A stretch of 64,000 nucleotides of DNA from Luteolibacter flavescens. GTDB lineage: Bacteria > Verrucomicrobiota > Verrucomicrobiia > Verrucomicrobiales > Akkermansiaceae. Numbering within the stretch: position 1 is the first letter of the stretch; every line of letters starts with the position of its first letter. Below are positions 55,195 to 64,000 of this stretch, in pieces. The notes below the pieces were generated by a model that had not been told where the DNA came from, did not search any database, and saw only the letters and a list, made by a program, of their open reading frames with translations. Both the position numbers and the translations under genes were made by a program. The stretch covers positions 558,001 to 622,000 of the forward strand of contig NZ_JAPDDS010000001.1 of NCBI RefSeq assembly GCF_025950085.1, in the 5' to 3' direction.

Positions 55195-55890
55195 TCACTC
55201 CAAGTAGCCGAAGTCGAAGATCACGATTTCCTCGATGGGATCGGTCCAGCTCTCGAAACCGGGCGTGGCGCTTTTCAGCGGCAGAATGGTGATCTCGTTG
55301 TAAGTGGTCTCGCCCTTGTTGCGGGCCAGGCAGCGCACCTTCAGCGTCTTGGGGGCAGTGGAGGTGATTGCTGCAATCAGCGGCTCGCCGTCCTTGAACT
55401 CGATCTTGAGGTAGGGCCGGTCCTCGGGAGCCTCCTTGACGATCTTCGGTCGCGCGAGTCCATCCGGCGCCTCGGCAAAGCGAGCGATCACCGTCTCGCC
55501 CTTCTTGACCACCACCTTCTCGGTCAGTTCGTCGGGAGACTTCGGCTCGTCGGGCACCTTCACGCGCACGCCGGGCTTCTTGTCCTCTTCCTCCTCGGCC
55601 TTCAAGCGGGCGGTTTCGGCTTCCTTCTCAGCGATGACCTTCTTTACCGCCGCAATTCCCGCGTCACTGAGCCGCGCGAAGGGCAGGTCAAATTCCTTCC
55701 CATCCGCTCGGCGGATTTTCACGGAGTCGTCATCCGCCGAAATCACTTCCGCCTGGATGGTCTTCCCGTCCTTGCCCTCGATCGCGATCGTCTTCGCCGC
55801 GTCTGCCGCGGGCGCATCACCCTCTTGGGCGAAGGCTGCACCCGACAGCAAAGCCATGAACCAGATCGCACGCATACCCCTCGCTTTCAT
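55195..55890 (-). CDS. Exported SHD1/SH3-like protein
   Basis: 231 residues from the ATG at 55890 (frame open to 55908). A signal peptide (about 6-22, AAFAQ) is followed by a SLA1-homology-type domain: IEGKDGKTIQAEVISADDDS, VKIRRADGKEFDLPFARLSD, which recurs in secreted proteins of Planctomycetes and Verrucomicrobia. A Lys/Glu-rich coiled-coil spacer leads to a C-terminal beta domain (TISLN-like LKIEFKDGEPLIAAI). Function unknown; probably peptide or surface binding. It lies 21 bases upstream of the reductase gene on the same strand and could be cotranscribed. Confidence 0.65.
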   Translation of the reverse strand: MKARGMRAIWFMALLSGAAFAQEGDAPAADAAKTIAIEGKDGKTIQAEVISADDDSVKIRRADGKEFDLPFARLSDAGIAAVKKVIAEKEAETARLKAEEEEDKKPGVRVKVPDEPKSPDELTEKVVVKKGETVIARFAEAPDGLARPKIVKEAPEDRPYLKIEFKDGEPLIAAITSTAPKTLKVRCLARNKGETTYNEITILPLKSATPGFESWTDPIEEIVIFDFGYLE

Positions 55891-55959
55891 GAGGGATACT
55901 TCTGCCACCGGATCACCACCGCGACAAGGGGCGACTCCGCCCTCTCATGTCAGCAAGCA

Positions 55960-57126
55960 TCAGGCCTGCCGACGCAGCGGGACCGTGATGCGGAAGGCCG
56001 CACTCTCGCCCGGATGACTGAGCAGCACGATGGTGGCCCCCTCGTTCTCCAGCAGCGACTTCACGATGGAAAGCCCGAGGCCGGCCGAGGTCTCTCCGCC
56101 CGGAGGCTTGGCGCTGAGGGTGGCGTAGCGTTGGAAGATCTTCGGATAGTCGTCCGCCTGGAAGCCCGGTCCGTCGTCCTCGACGTCGATGATCGCAGCT
56201 TCGCCCACCTGCTTGATGCGGATGCGCACCTCGCCGACGTTGCTGAAGCGGACGGAATTCGAAATGAGATTGTCGAGCACCTGCATCAGCACCCGGTGCG
56301 GGAGATCGAGGGCAATCGGATCGCCCGGAGCATCGACGCGGATCTGGATGCCGCGTTCTTCGGCCCGCGGGCGCATCAGACGAACCGCAGCTTCCACGGT
56401 GCCCTGGAGGTCATCGCATTTCGTCGGCTTGGTGCTGCGGCCCAGCAGCGCGGCGATCATTGCCGAGGCCTGGTCGGCATTGCCCTTCAGGGACAGCGCG
56501 AGGGTATCGAGCGGCTTCGGAAGTTCTCCAGCACGCGCCGCGAAAACGTCAGCCGCCTTGCGGATGCGACCCAGCGGACCATTCAGATCGTGCAGCAGCA
56601 CGTCCGTCAGAAGCTTTTGATACTCACGCGCCAGGTGCTGCTCGATCATCGAGGAAACGATCGACGTGAAGCCACGCACGATCTCGATTTCATCGTCGCC
56701 CCACTGTCGGACCTCAGTATCCACCGCGCACACCGCGCCGTAGAGATGCTGGCCCGCTCCCAACACGGGGAAGCCGAGATAGGCTCTCACGCCGAACTCC
56801 TCGATCGCGGGATTCTTTGAAACCAGAGCGTTCTTGCGGGCGTCGGAAATCACCAGCGGCTGGCGCAGGTTCACCGTGTGCTGGCAAAAGGAATAATGGA
56901 TCGGCGTCTGCCTGGACGAGGCGAGGTCTCCGGAAAGCCCGCTCGCACCGGCGAACACCTGGCGATCCCGGTCCACGAGGGAAACGAGGGAGATTGGAAC
57001 ACCGGTGGCCTTGGCCGCCAGCTCCGTTACCTTGTCGAAATCAATGCCGTGCGAATCGCCTAGCAGGCCGGAAGCCTTCAAGCTCTCAAGCCGTTCGCGA
57101 TTTGCATCAGTGGGTCCGAAACGCAT
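55960..57126 (-). CDS. GAF-domain sensor histidine kinase
   Basis: A 388-residue cytoplasmic kinase. A GAF domain occupies about residues 10-165 (PISLVSLVDRDRQVF, HYSFCQHTV, YLGFPV, YGAVCAVD). The HisKA region has an H-box near residue 182 (LLHDLNGPLGRI). HATPase_c follows with DNLISNSVRFSN, DDGPGF and TSAGLGLSIVKSLL. The GAF ligand is unknown. No response regulator lies beside it. Its promoter region is shared with the divergent GIY-YIG gene and carries a palindrome at 57233-57249. Confidence 0.9.
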   Translation of the reverse strand: MRFGPTDANRERLESLKASGLLGDSHGIDFDKVTELAAKATGVPISLVSLVDRDRQVFAGASGLSGDLASSRQTPIHYSFCQHTVNLRQPLVISDARKNALVSKNPAIEEFGVRAYLGFPVLGAGQHLYGAVCAVDTEVRQWGDDEIEIVRGFTSIVSSMIEQHLAREYQKLLTDVLLHDLNGPLGRIRKAADVFAARAGELPKPLDTLALSLKGNADQASAMIAALLGRSTKPTKCDDLQGTVEAAVRLMRPRAEERGIQIRVDAPGDPIALDLPHRVLMQVLDNLISNSVRFSNVGEVRIRIKQVGEAAIIDVEDDGPGFQADDYPKIFQRYATLSAKPPGGETSAGLGLSIVKSLLENEGATIVLLSHPGESAAFRITVPLRRQA

Positions 57127-57232
57127 GACATCGACCTATATTCCCGCCTGTTGTCAGACAAGCGATATTGCCCGACATACGCAGGATCACGGTAGTGGCG
57201 AAATGCACCCGACCCAAGGTGGAATCAAGCTT

Positions 57233-57249
57233 CTAGGTAATTTACCTAG
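57233..57249. promoter_or_regulatory. Perfect palindrome in the divergent GAF-kinase/GIY-YIG intergenic region
   Basis: CTAGGTAA, one base, then TTACCTAG, located 107 bases upstream of the kinase start and 148 bases upstream of the GIY-YIG start. A second AT-rich palindrome (TATCATATATGATA) lies about 30 bases further right. It fits a dimeric regulator operator; no regulator gene is adjacent. Confidence 0.4.
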
Positions 57250-57396
57250 GACAAGCTAACGGAAAACGCCTATCATATATGATATATCTCAACAATCGCA
57301 AAATCGGCAAACGCCGGGCGAACGATTAACATCTGACGAATCTTTCAACGCATTCTTGAGAAATCGATTTTTCCGCGCATCGTCGTTCACGAGCGG

Positions 57397-58218
57397 ATGG
57401 AAAAGGTGGCAAACAATCGTGGAAACCAGCGGCTTCTCTTCCGTCTGGAGGATCCGCTGACCGCGCGTTTCGGCTCCCCGTTCTTCGCAGCGCTGCCGGA
57501 GAGTCCGGGCGTTTATTTCTTCACGGGCGATGCCGAGCGCCTGCTCTACATCGGCCAGTCGGCAAATCTCCGCGCGCGCCTCGGCAGCTACCGGCACGTC
57601 GCGCCGGGACGTCACCCGAAGCGCTCCCTGCGGCTCGTGGCAGGCATCCGGCGCATCGAGTGGGAGCTCTGTGACTCGCCACTGCACGCCATCGAGCGGG
57701 AGCGGGAGTTGCTGCTGGAGCGACGCCCACCCTTCAATCGCGCCGGGGTATGGATCGGTCCGCCATGGTGGCTGTCCGGCGAACCCGGCCCGGGATCGCT
57801 GCGGCTCCACCTTTCCCGGGCACCGGGGGAAATCGGGCCCTTGTCAACCTCCTTCCGCTACCTGCTCGGCCCCCTCGCCCGCGGCGTGGTCCGGACCATG
57901 ATGCCCGCGCTGCCCATCCACGCCTACCCGCACGGCCTGTCACGGGCGACCGTGCCGCTTTCGCTTACCCTTCCCCTGCCCGACCCCGCGCTGGCCTGGC
58001 GGCTCGTTTCCGGATTCGCAGGTGGGGACACCGGCCCCTTGCTCGGGCTGCTGGAGGCGCTGCCGGTTCCGGCGTCGGAAGCGCTCGCGGAGTTCTGGGC
58101 CGAGGAAGCCCAGAGCCTGACGAGCTATGTTTACCGTCAGGTCCCCCTTCCTCCCGCCTCGCAGGCGATCCCGGAAGTCCCGCCAAAGATCCGCCTCATC
58201 ACCGCGGATCTTTTCTAG
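57397..58218 (+). CDS. GIY-YIG endonuclease-domain protein
   Basis: A 273-residue protein. Residues 30-115 form a GIY-YIG domain: GVYFFTGD, LLYIGQSANLRARL and the acidic catalytic residue in the ERERELLLERRPPFN segment. It resembles the N-terminal domain of UvrC and related nucleases. Residues 120-273 are a distinct domain with no clear family, possibly DNA-binding. UvrC motifs such as the C-terminal helix-hairpin-helix are absent. It is likely a DNA repair or recombination nuclease. The ATG at 57397 fits the usual domain start. Confidence 0.82.
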   Translation: MEKVANNRGNQRLLFRLEDPLTARFGSPFFAALPESPGVYFFTGDAERLLYIGQSANLRARLGSYRHVAPGRHPKRSLRLVAGIRRIEWELCDSPLHAIERERELLLERRPPFNRAGVWIGPPWWLSGEPGPGSLRLHLSRAPGEIGPLSTSFRYLLGPLARGVVRTMMPALPIHAYPHGLSRATVPLSLTLPLPDPALAWRLVSGFAGGDTGPLLGLLEALPVPASEALAEFWAEEAQSLTSYVYRQVPLPPASQAIPEVPPKIRLITADLF

Positions 58219-58306
58219 CCGTCGCGCGCAAGATCGCAGGGAAACGTAGCCCGCCCTTGCATCCCTGCCGGACCGCGACGAAAAGGAAGCCCGACGCCTC
58301 TCTCCA

Positions 58307-59896
58307 ATGATCCCTGCCCGCTTCCTGATCGCCGCTTGCTGTCTCTCCGTGATGCCTGCCGTGCAGGCCGCGGAGTTCTCCTTCGACTCGCTCCGGGCAA
58401 AGGCCCGCGATCTGGCCGCCAAGCCCTATGAGGCGAAGGGAACGGGCCTCGCGGAATATTGGGCGAATCTCACCTACGACCAGCACCGCGACATCCGCTT
58501 CAAGATGGAGTCCGGCCTCTGGTGGCATCAGGGCCCCTTTTCCATCGACTTCTTCCACCCCGGCTGGACGGCGAAGAAGACGGTGACCGTGTCCGAGGTC
58601 ACGGGCAGCCAGGCCAGCCCGCTCGCGTTTGACACCGCGCTCTTCGACTACGGCAAGAACGTGATCCCGGAAGGCACCGCGCGCCCACCGGGCTACGCGG
58701 GCTGGCGGGCACGCACGCAATTGAACTCGCCGGACTACATGGACGAGTTCCTCGTCTTCCTCGGGGCCAGCTACTTCCGCTCCATCCCGAAGGACGCGCC
58801 CTACGGACTCTCCGCGCGCGGACTCTCCATCAACAGCGGCCTGCCGGGCGTGGCGGAGGAATTCCCGGACTTCACCGAATTCTACCTGGAGCGCCCCGTG
58901 AAGGACGCGAAGACCCTCGTCGCGCACGCGCTGCTGGAAGGCGAGAGCGTGGCCGGTGCCTACAAGTTCACCGTCACGCCGGGCGTCGAGACGGTCATGG
59001 ACATCGAGGCGGAGATCACCCTGCGCCGCCCGGTCCAGCAGCTCGGGCTCGCGCCTTTCTCCAGCATGTTCTGGTTCGGCGAAAACACCCATCCCCGCCC
59101 CTACGACTTCCGCCCGGAGGTGCACGACAGCGATGGTTTCCTGATGGAACTCGGCAGCGGGAATCTCCACTACCGCCCGCTGGAGCACACGCACAACCAG
59201 TTCCGCCATTGTGTCTTCACCATGGACAACCCGCGCTCGTGGTCACTCGTCCAGCGGGACCGCTCCTTCACCTCGTATCAGGACGTGGAAGCGGCCTACC
59301 ACGATCGTCCGAGCGTCCGCGTCGAGCCCGTGTCCGGCTTCTCGAATGGCAAGCTCCACCTGATCGAGATGCCGACCATCGACGAGACGAATGACAACGT
59401 CATCCTCGTCTGGGAGCCCACCCCGGGCCCGGAAGTCGGCAAGCCCTACCACTTCCACTACCGCCTGAAGTGGATGCGCGACCCCGCGCCTTCCGGTCTC
59501 TTCACCGTCCGCGACACCCGTCTTGGCAATCCCGTGCAAAAGCCGGACGAGATCCTGGTCGCGATCGATTTCGCCAAGCCGCTCGTTCCCGAGAAAAAGG
59601 TCGGGGACCCGAAGTGGGACGACATCACCAAGCTCAAGCCCGTGGTCACCGTGAACCAGCCGGGCGTGAAGGTGATCCACGTGGGCCTCAGCGACATGAG
59701 CATGGCGAATGTGGACGCCCTGCCCGCCGGCCTCGGCCATAGCAAGGAGGTCCACATGCCACAGGTGCTCCGCGCGTTCTTCGTGCTCGACCCCGGCAAG
59801 GACGTGAACGACCTCGACATGACCTGCGAACTGCAGGACGAGGACGGCAAGGTGGTCTCCGAGCGCTGGCTTTACTACTGGAAGAAGACCCACTGA
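58307..59896 (+). CDS. opgG: Periplasmic glucan biosynthesis protein G
   Basis: A 529-residue protein with a signal peptide (about 1-21, VQAAE). AKPYEAKGTGLAEYWANLTY, DQHRDIRFKMESGLWW, FFHPGWTAKK and GASYFRSIPKDAPYGLSARG are characteristic blocks of the MdoG/OpgG family, which makes osmoregulated periplasmic glucans together with the membrane synthase OpgH. No opgH is seen in this window; a methyltransferase gene follows after 9 bases. Osmoregulation is known for the E. coli operon and only inferred here. Confidence 0.95.
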   Translation: MIPARFLIAACCLSVMPAVQAAEFSFDSLRAKARDLAAKPYEAKGTGLAEYWANLTYDQHRDIRFKMESGLWWHQGPFSIDFFHPGWTAKKTVTVSEVTGSQASPLAFDTALFDYGKNVIPEGTARPPGYAGWRARTQLNSPDYMDEFLVFLGASYFRSIPKDAPYGLSARGLSINSGLPGVAEEFPDFTEFYLERPVKDAKTLVAHALLEGESVAGAYKFTVTPGVETVMDIEAEITLRRPVQQLGLAPFSSMFWFGENTHPRPYDFRPEVHDSDGFLMELGSGNLHYRPLEHTHNQFRHCVFTMDNPRSWSLVQRDRSFTSYQDVEAAYHDRPSVRVEPVSGFSNGKLHLIEMPTIDETNDNVILVWEPTPGPEVGKPYHFHYRLKWMRDPAPSGLFTVRDTRLGNPVQKPDEILVAIDFAKPLVPEKKVGDPKWDDITKLKPVVTVNQPGVKVIHVGLSDMSMANVDALPAGLGHSKEVHMPQVLRAFFVLDPGKDVNDLDMTCELQDEDGKVVSERWLYYWKKTH

Positions 59897-59904
59897 CGAC
59901 CTTC

Positions 59905-60660
59905 ATGAACCAATCCCCCGAGCAGCGCTTTTCAAACCGCGTCGAGAACTACGTCCGCTACCGCCCCAGCTATCCGGCGGAGCTGGTGCACTTGTTGGAG
60001 CGCGAAGCGCGACTCGGGCCGGAGAGCATGATCGCCGACATCGGCTCGGGCACCGGCATTTCCGCGGAGCTTTTCCTGAAGGCGGGCCATCAGGTCACCG
60101 GAGTCGAGCCGAACCAGGCGATGCGGGAGGCGGCGGAAAGCTTGCTCGCCGCTTATCCGAAATTCCGCAGCGTGGACGGCACGGCACAGGCGACCACGCT
60201 GGCGGATGGCAGCATCGATCTGGTGATGGCCGCGCAGGCGTTCCACTGGTTCGACACGCCGGAAGCGCGGGCGGAGTTCCGCCGTATCCTCAAGCCCGGA
60301 GGAAAGATCGCGCTGATCTGGAATGAGCGGCACCTCGACACCACGCCTTTCCTCCGAGGCTATGAGGCACTGCTCCGCCACTTTGGCACGGACTACGCCG
60401 CGATCCGCCACGAGAATGTCGGCAAGGAATCGCTGCAACTTCTCTTCCCCGGTGGCTACACCACGCACTCATTTCCGAATTCTCAGGCATTCGACCTCGA
60501 AGGACTGAAGGGACGCCTCCTGTCCTCTTCCTACACGCCTGCCCCCGGCCATCCGGATCACGAGCGCATGCTCGACGAACTCGTGCGCCTCTTTGACGAA
60601 TGCCAGGAGGACGGCAAGGTCTCGATCGACTACGATGCGCGGGTGCACCTCGGCGGCTGA
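59905..60660 (+). CDS. Class I SAM-dependent methyltransferase
   Basis: A 251-residue protein. RFSNRVENYVRYRPSYPAEL is a common start of this methyltransferase group. Motif I is MIADIGSGTGISAE (SAM binding), then VTGVEPNQAMREAAE (acidic loop), SIDLVMAAQAFHWFD and RILKPGGKIALIWNE. The methyl acceptor is unknown; it belongs to the Methyltransf_11/25 type. It follows opgG by nine bases and is probably cotranscribed with it. It converges on the pseudouridine synthase. Confidence 0.92.
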   Translation: MNQSPEQRFSNRVENYVRYRPSYPAELVHLLEREARLGPESMIADIGSGTGISAELFLKAGHQVTGVEPNQAMREAAESLLAAYPKFRSVDGTAQATTLADGSIDLVMAAQAFHWFDTPEARAEFRRILKPGGKIALIWNERHLDTTPFLRGYEALLRHFGTDYAAIRHENVGKESLQLLFPGGYTTHSFPNSQAFDLEGLKGRLLSSSYTPAPGHPDHERMLDELVRLFDECQEDGKVSIDYDARVHLGG

Positions 60661-60661
60661 A

Positions 60662-61366
60662 CTACGATACCGGTCGTAGTTCCTCCTCCAGCGCGGGGAA
60701 GCAGCGGAGGAAATCCGCATCGGCAGGTGCCGTGATCTCCAGGCTCTCGCCCGTGACCGGATGCGGCAGGATGAGCGACTTCGCCTGAAGCAGCATCCGG
60801 GTCCCGGTGCCGAGGGCATCACCCAGTTTCATGCTGTGCTCCGCACCGGCGTAGCGGAAGTCCCCGATGATCGGGTGCCCTGCCTCGACCAAGTGCCGCC
60901 GGATCTGGTGATAGCGCCCGGTGTAGGGCGAGGCCTTCAAGAGCGATAGCGAGAGATCCGGCACGCTGGCATTGAATCCCTCCGCGATCACGGCCAGTCG
61001 TTCGAAATCGGTTTTCGATGGCTGCGCCGGTTCAGACGGTGTCCGCTGGAGAGGCTTCTCGCAGGTCCACTGCAGCGGGCTCGTCCCCTCGGCCACGGCG
61101 AGGTAGGTCTTCTCCACCTGCCGTCTTTCGAAAGACTGCTGGATCCGCACACAGGACTCGGGAGTCAGCGCGAAGAGCAGGACGCCGGAGGTCGGCCGAT
61201 CGAGCCGGTGGACGGGATAGACCTGCTGGCACAGCATGTCCCGCACGCGCTTCATCGCGATCCATTCCGGGCCTTCCTCATCGCGTCCCGGATGGACGAT
61301 CATGCCTGCCGGCTTGTCGATGGCGACAAGGGCTTCGTCCAGATACAGAATGGAGACCGGCAACAC
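60662..61366 (-). CDS. TruC-like tRNA/rRNA pseudouridine synthase
   Basis: 234 residues from the GTG at 61366, which aligns with the normal TruC N-terminus; the frame is open to a TTG at 61402 that would overlap the upstream stop. Catalytic Asp56 lies in PVHRLDRPTSGVLLFA, the hallmark of the RluA/TruC family. TGRYHQIRRHLVEAGHPIIGD is the second conserved block. It isomerises uridine to pseudouridine in tRNA; TruC modifies U65, which is inferred. No S4 domain. It follows the beta-helix gene on the same strand. Confidence 0.88.
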   Translation of the reverse strand: MLPVSILYLDEALVAIDKPAGMIVHPGRDEEGPEWIAMKRVRDMLCQQVYPVHRLDRPTSGVLLFALTPESCVRIQQSFERRQVEKTYLAVAEGTSPLQWTCEKPLQRTPSEPAQPSKTDFERLAVIAEGFNASVPDLSLSLLKASPYTGRYHQIRRHLVEAGHPIIGDFRYAGAEHSMKLGDALGTGTRMLLQAKSLILPHPVTGESLEITAPADADFLRCFPALEEELRPVS

Positions 61367-61382
61367 GGCGCGAATCAATCGC

Positions 61383-63206
61383 TTACGGGGCGGTGGCTTC
61401 AAGGCGAATAAATCGCTTCCCGCCGCCGCCCATGGCCACGGTGTCCCGGTAGGTCCGGGTCCGCAGCCCCCCGGCGACCGTATTCGACGTCTCGATGACG
61501 GCGCTGGAAGACCAGGTGGACAGATTCGCGCCAGCCTTCACCGAGTAGCTGGCACCCTCCGGCGCAGGCTCCGGGACCGCAAAGGTGAGCGTGAGATAGC
61601 GTTGGCTGGAAACCACCGCAGTGCCCGTCGTGATCCGGCCTCCATGGAGCTGCGCGGTCACCGGGATGCCGAGTGCAAACTTCATCTCATTGACCACGCC
61701 ATCTCCGGATGGGTTCGCCGTCTTCGCCCCCAGGCCGCTGCCATCCACCGGCAGGTTGTTCGCGACAAGCCACTCCGCATAGGTGATCCCGGGAGTCGTC
61801 CCACCGCTCGACGAGCGAAACTCGTAGGCCCCGAGGTCGTAAGGAGCGGTCCTTGCGAAGCCCGTGATGTCCGTGGCAGGCGCGTCCGTCGTGCTGCCTG
61901 CGTCCTTTGCGGGCGAGGTGGATTTGAGCGAGAAATCCAAGGCGGCGTGGTCCGTGAAATGCGTGGAGTAAGAGGTGGTCGTGAGGTTATGAGACAAGGT
62001 GGAGCTGCCGCTCACGGCTTGGATGGCGCTGGCGCTGATGTTGTTCCGGATCACATTTCCGGAGGCGGGTGTGGTGCGGGTCTTGTGTTTCTCGATCTTG
62101 ATCCACGGCTTCATCCCGTCATGGGGACCACTGAATGGATTCTCCACGACCGTGTTGTTCACGATCCGGCAATTGATCGCCCCGTAAACCGAAATCCCGT
62201 GATAGTGGTCGGTCACGACCAGATTGTTCTCGATGACCCAGCCCTCGAAATATCCGTCGAAGAGTCCCAGTCCGTGAGGGTCCGTGCGATGGCTGCCGGA
62301 TGAACCCGTCGCGCTGATGAACTTGTTCCCGCGCACCGTGACGCGATACACCGTGCCCGTCCCTGTCCCACTGACACCTTCCGTCGTGGACCAGCTTTGG
62401 AAAAAGTCATCGTGCTGGCTGCCGGAGTGATCATCGTTGTTCACATAGGCCTCCGTGACCGTATTGCCTTCGTATAGACAGTCGTCGGCGAGTGCCACGA
62501 TCGCATCGTGGGAAAAGTTCCGGATCGTGTTTCCCGTGAAGCTGGAGAACTTCGCGGGCTTCTGGATCGATAGTGCGAACTGGCAATTGGAGATCCGCGA
62601 ATCGGCCAGCACCGTGTAAGGAGCGTCGCTCCGGAATGCCCGGCCGACCTTGTCATCCCAGTCCGACAGTCCCCACCCCGCAATGCTGTCCGCTCCACGG
62701 ATATCGCAATCCCTCAGCGTGATCCGGCTGGAACTGCCAGCCACATACACGAGGCCGTTACGATCCGTGTAGGTCGTCCCGGCGGCGGAATTTTCCGGAC
62801 AGATATCGAGCCCCGAAATGTCCCAACGCGAGGCGGAATTCACCGAGAGATTTCGCAGCCTGGGTGTGGCACCGGCTGCGGGACGGATAAATACCACGGC
62901 GGAATTGTCGCCCTTGATATTCGGCGCGCCGTGATATCCGGAATAGAGGAGAATCTCGTCCCCTGCCGCGAACTTCTTGTTCGCTGAGAATACCGCCTCA
63001 AGGGTGCTCCATGGTTTCCCGGAGCTGCCGTCATTCGACATGCTGCCCGTGGCGGGATCCACGTGATAAGTAGCGGCGACAGCGGATGAGGCGGATATAA
63101 GCAAGACCGCAACAACCCTCTTCGACAGACAAAGGAATGCGTTATTTAAAGAGTAAATGGCGAGCAATTTGAACCGGGGTTTATTTACGAACGAGATTAA
63201 GTTCAT
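61383..63206 (-). CDS. Secreted right-handed beta-helix protein
   Basis: A 607-residue protein. The signal region near residues 29-45 (RVVAVLLISASSAVAA) precedes a mature N-terminus TYHVDPATGSMSNDGS. Residues 60-430 form parallel beta-helix repeats (FSSFTGNTIRNFSHDAIVAL, GWVIENNLVVTDHYHGISVY, and NTVVENPF). The C-terminal part (about 465-607) begins TYAEWLVANNLP, has a NEMKFALG core and ends in KRFIRLEA, the module shared with two other secreted proteins here. The fold suggests a polysaccharide lyase or binding protein, but no catalytic residues can be assigned. The ATG at 63206 gives a long n-region. Confidence 0.82.
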   Translation of the reverse strand: MNLISFVNKPRFKLLAIYSLNNAFLCLSKRVVAVLLISASSAVAATYHVDPATGSMSNDGSSGKPWSTLEAVFSANKKFAAGDEILLYSGYHGAPNIKGDNSAVVFIRPAAGATPRLRNLSVNSASRWDISGLDICPENSAAGTTYTDRNGLVYVAGSSSRITLRDCDIRGADSIAGWGLSDWDDKVGRAFRSDAPYTVLADSRISNCQFALSIQKPAKFSSFTGNTIRNFSHDAIVALADDCLYEGNTVTEAYVNNDDHSGSQHDDFFQSWSTTEGVSGTGTGTVYRVTVRGNKFISATGSSGSHRTDPHGLGLFDGYFEGWVIENNLVVTDHYHGISVYGAINCRIVNNTVVENPFSGPHDGMKPWIKIEKHKTRTTPASGNVIRNNISASAIQAVSGSSTLSHNLTTTSYSTHFTDHAALDFSLKSTSPAKDAGSTTDAPATDITGFARTAPYDLGAYEFRSSSGGTTPGITYAEWLVANNLPVDGSGLGAKTANPSGDGVVNEMKFALGIPVTAQLHGGRITTGTAVVSSQRYLTLTFAVPEPAPEGASYSVKAGANLSTWSSSAVIETSNTVAGGLRTRTYRDTVAMGGGGKRFIRLEATAP

Positions 63207-63312
63207 TCCGCCGCCAGTCCACCATGGTTAGATTCGCGGATTTACGAATCGTGACAAACAACCGTTAAACACGCCGTAATATCCAGCTTATCCGGACACT
63301 GAAATGCCACCC

Positions 63313-64000
63313 ATGAATCGCCGCAACTGCCTGAAACGACTGGCTGTCACCCTCCCCACCTTGGCATTGCCGACCGGATGGGCCGAGACAATCGAGCGGT
63401 CGGGGAAAGAGGCGGCGGACATCGGAATCATCGCGAAGAAATTCATGACCGAGCATTCCGTTCCCGGTCTGTCCGTGGCATTCGCCCATCGGGAGAGGCT
63501 CGTATTCAGCGCTGCCTATGGCCTCGCGGACGAGGCGAAGGGCGAAAAGCTCACAAGCAATCACACCTTCCGGATCGCGAGCGTCTCGAAACCGATCACC
63601 GCCGTGGCAATCTTTGCATTGATCGAACAAGGAAAGCTGAAGCTTGGCGACAAGGTCTTCGGCGAAGGCGGACTGCTCGCGGTGAAGAGCCTCGATAAAC
63701 TCCCGCCCAAAGTGAGCGACGTAACCGTCCAGCACCTGCTCACGCACACTGCCGGAGGCTGGGGAAACGAGCGTGCCGATCCGATGTTTCAGCATCCGGA
63801 ACTCCGTCACTCCGACCTAATCGCCCGCACCTTGCAGGATCATCCGCTGGAGCACGATCCCGGCACAAGCTACTCCTACTCGAATTTCGGCTACTGCCTG
63901 CTCGGGCGCATCATCGAAGAAGTGACCGGCAAGGGCTACGAGGAGCACGTGCAACAAGCCGTGCTCGATCGCTGCGGCATCCGCACCATGAGGATCGCGG
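63313..64000 (+). CDS. Class-C beta-lactamase-fold serine hydrolase (partial)
   Basis: The first 229 codons are present; the gene runs off the right edge. The start is ATG at 63313 (another at 63304). A Tat/Sec-like signal (NRRNCLKRL, then hydrophobic, to about 24) suggests export. The active-site SxxK is S90-V-S-K93 in RIASVSKPITA, and the YxN motif is Y189-S-N191 in YSYSNFGYCLLGRI. The family includes AmpC enzymes, D-aminopeptidases and esterases. The third motif (HxG/KTG) lies outside the window. Probably periplasmic. Confidence 0.88.
   Translation, partial: MNRRNCLKRLAVTLPTLALPTGWAETIERSGKEAADIGIIAKKFMTEHSVPGLSVAFAHRERLVFSAAYGLADEAKGEKLTSNHTFRIASVSKPITAVAIFALIEQGKLKLGDKVFGEGGLLAVKSLDKLPPKVSDVTVQHLLTHTAGGWGNERADPMFQHPELRHSDLIARTLQDHPLEHDPGTSYSYSNFGYCLLGRIIEEVTGKGYEEHVQQAVLDRCGIRTMRIA

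Overview
The window is high-GC bacterial chromosome, most likely from a Verrucomicrobiota species of the Verrucomicrobiaceae / Luteolibacter kind. I infer this from the gene content and did not run any search. The main clues are a PVC-type heme-binding CxxCH protein fused to a degenerate SGNH domain and a propeller, a CotH/lamin-tail giant, a sulfatase, a beta-helix protein, and a C-terminal module (Ca-loop plus a final F-x-R-L tail) shared by three unrelated secreted proteins. No rRNA, tRNA, CRISPR array, prophage or intact insertion sequence was seen. Both ends cut through genes.

Layout. (1) 1-4938, minus strand: three flavin-dependent halogenase-like genes with a CPA2 cation/proton antiporter between them. 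This is probably one specialised-metabolite operon that continues beyond the left edge. (2) 5.1-24 kb: a patchwork of short stress and sensing genes. It holds a DUF1328 membrane peptide, a DUF6799 protein, a secreted trypsin-like protease, a degenerate bacteriophytochrome-like protein, a NhaR-like LysR regulator, an IS3-OrfA-like HTH protein, an ethylene-receptor-like histidine kinase, a DUF892 protein, a PAS/PAS hybrid kinase, a WYL-like protein, a glutathionyl-hydroquinone reductase, an OmpA protein coupled to a small GNAT, a BrkB-like membrane protein, and a DUF883-like/DUF2383 pair that ends in a clear terminator. (3) 24.1-34.1 kb: a large secreted repeat protein, an MMPL exporter, and a moxR - DUF58 - BatA/vWA/PA14 operon. 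(4) 34.2-37.9 kb, plus strand: an MlaE permease, trpF, then a small secreted protein with the ATPase and permease of a zinc/manganese ABC importer. (5) 37.9-54.5 kb: the CotH giant opposite xylA, the PVC heme protein opposite a sulfatase, a phosphodiester glycosidase, and a 1120-residue transglutaminase/DUF2126 protein. These suggest growth on polysaccharides and sulfated glycans. (6) 54.6-64 kb: a RibD-like reductase, a SHD1-like protein, a GAF histidine kinase divergent from a GIY-YIG protein, opgG, a methyltransferase, a TruC-like pseudouridine synthase, a beta-helix protein, and the start of a class-C beta-lactamase-fold hydrolase.

The points most worth following are the triple halogenase/antiporter operon, the chromophore-less phytochrome-like protein without an ATPase domain, the ethylene-receptor-type sensor with all of its copper and ethylene residues, the shared C-terminal module of secreted proteins, the dead SGNH domain on the PVC heme protein, and the long inverted repeat between moxR and the DUF58 gene.
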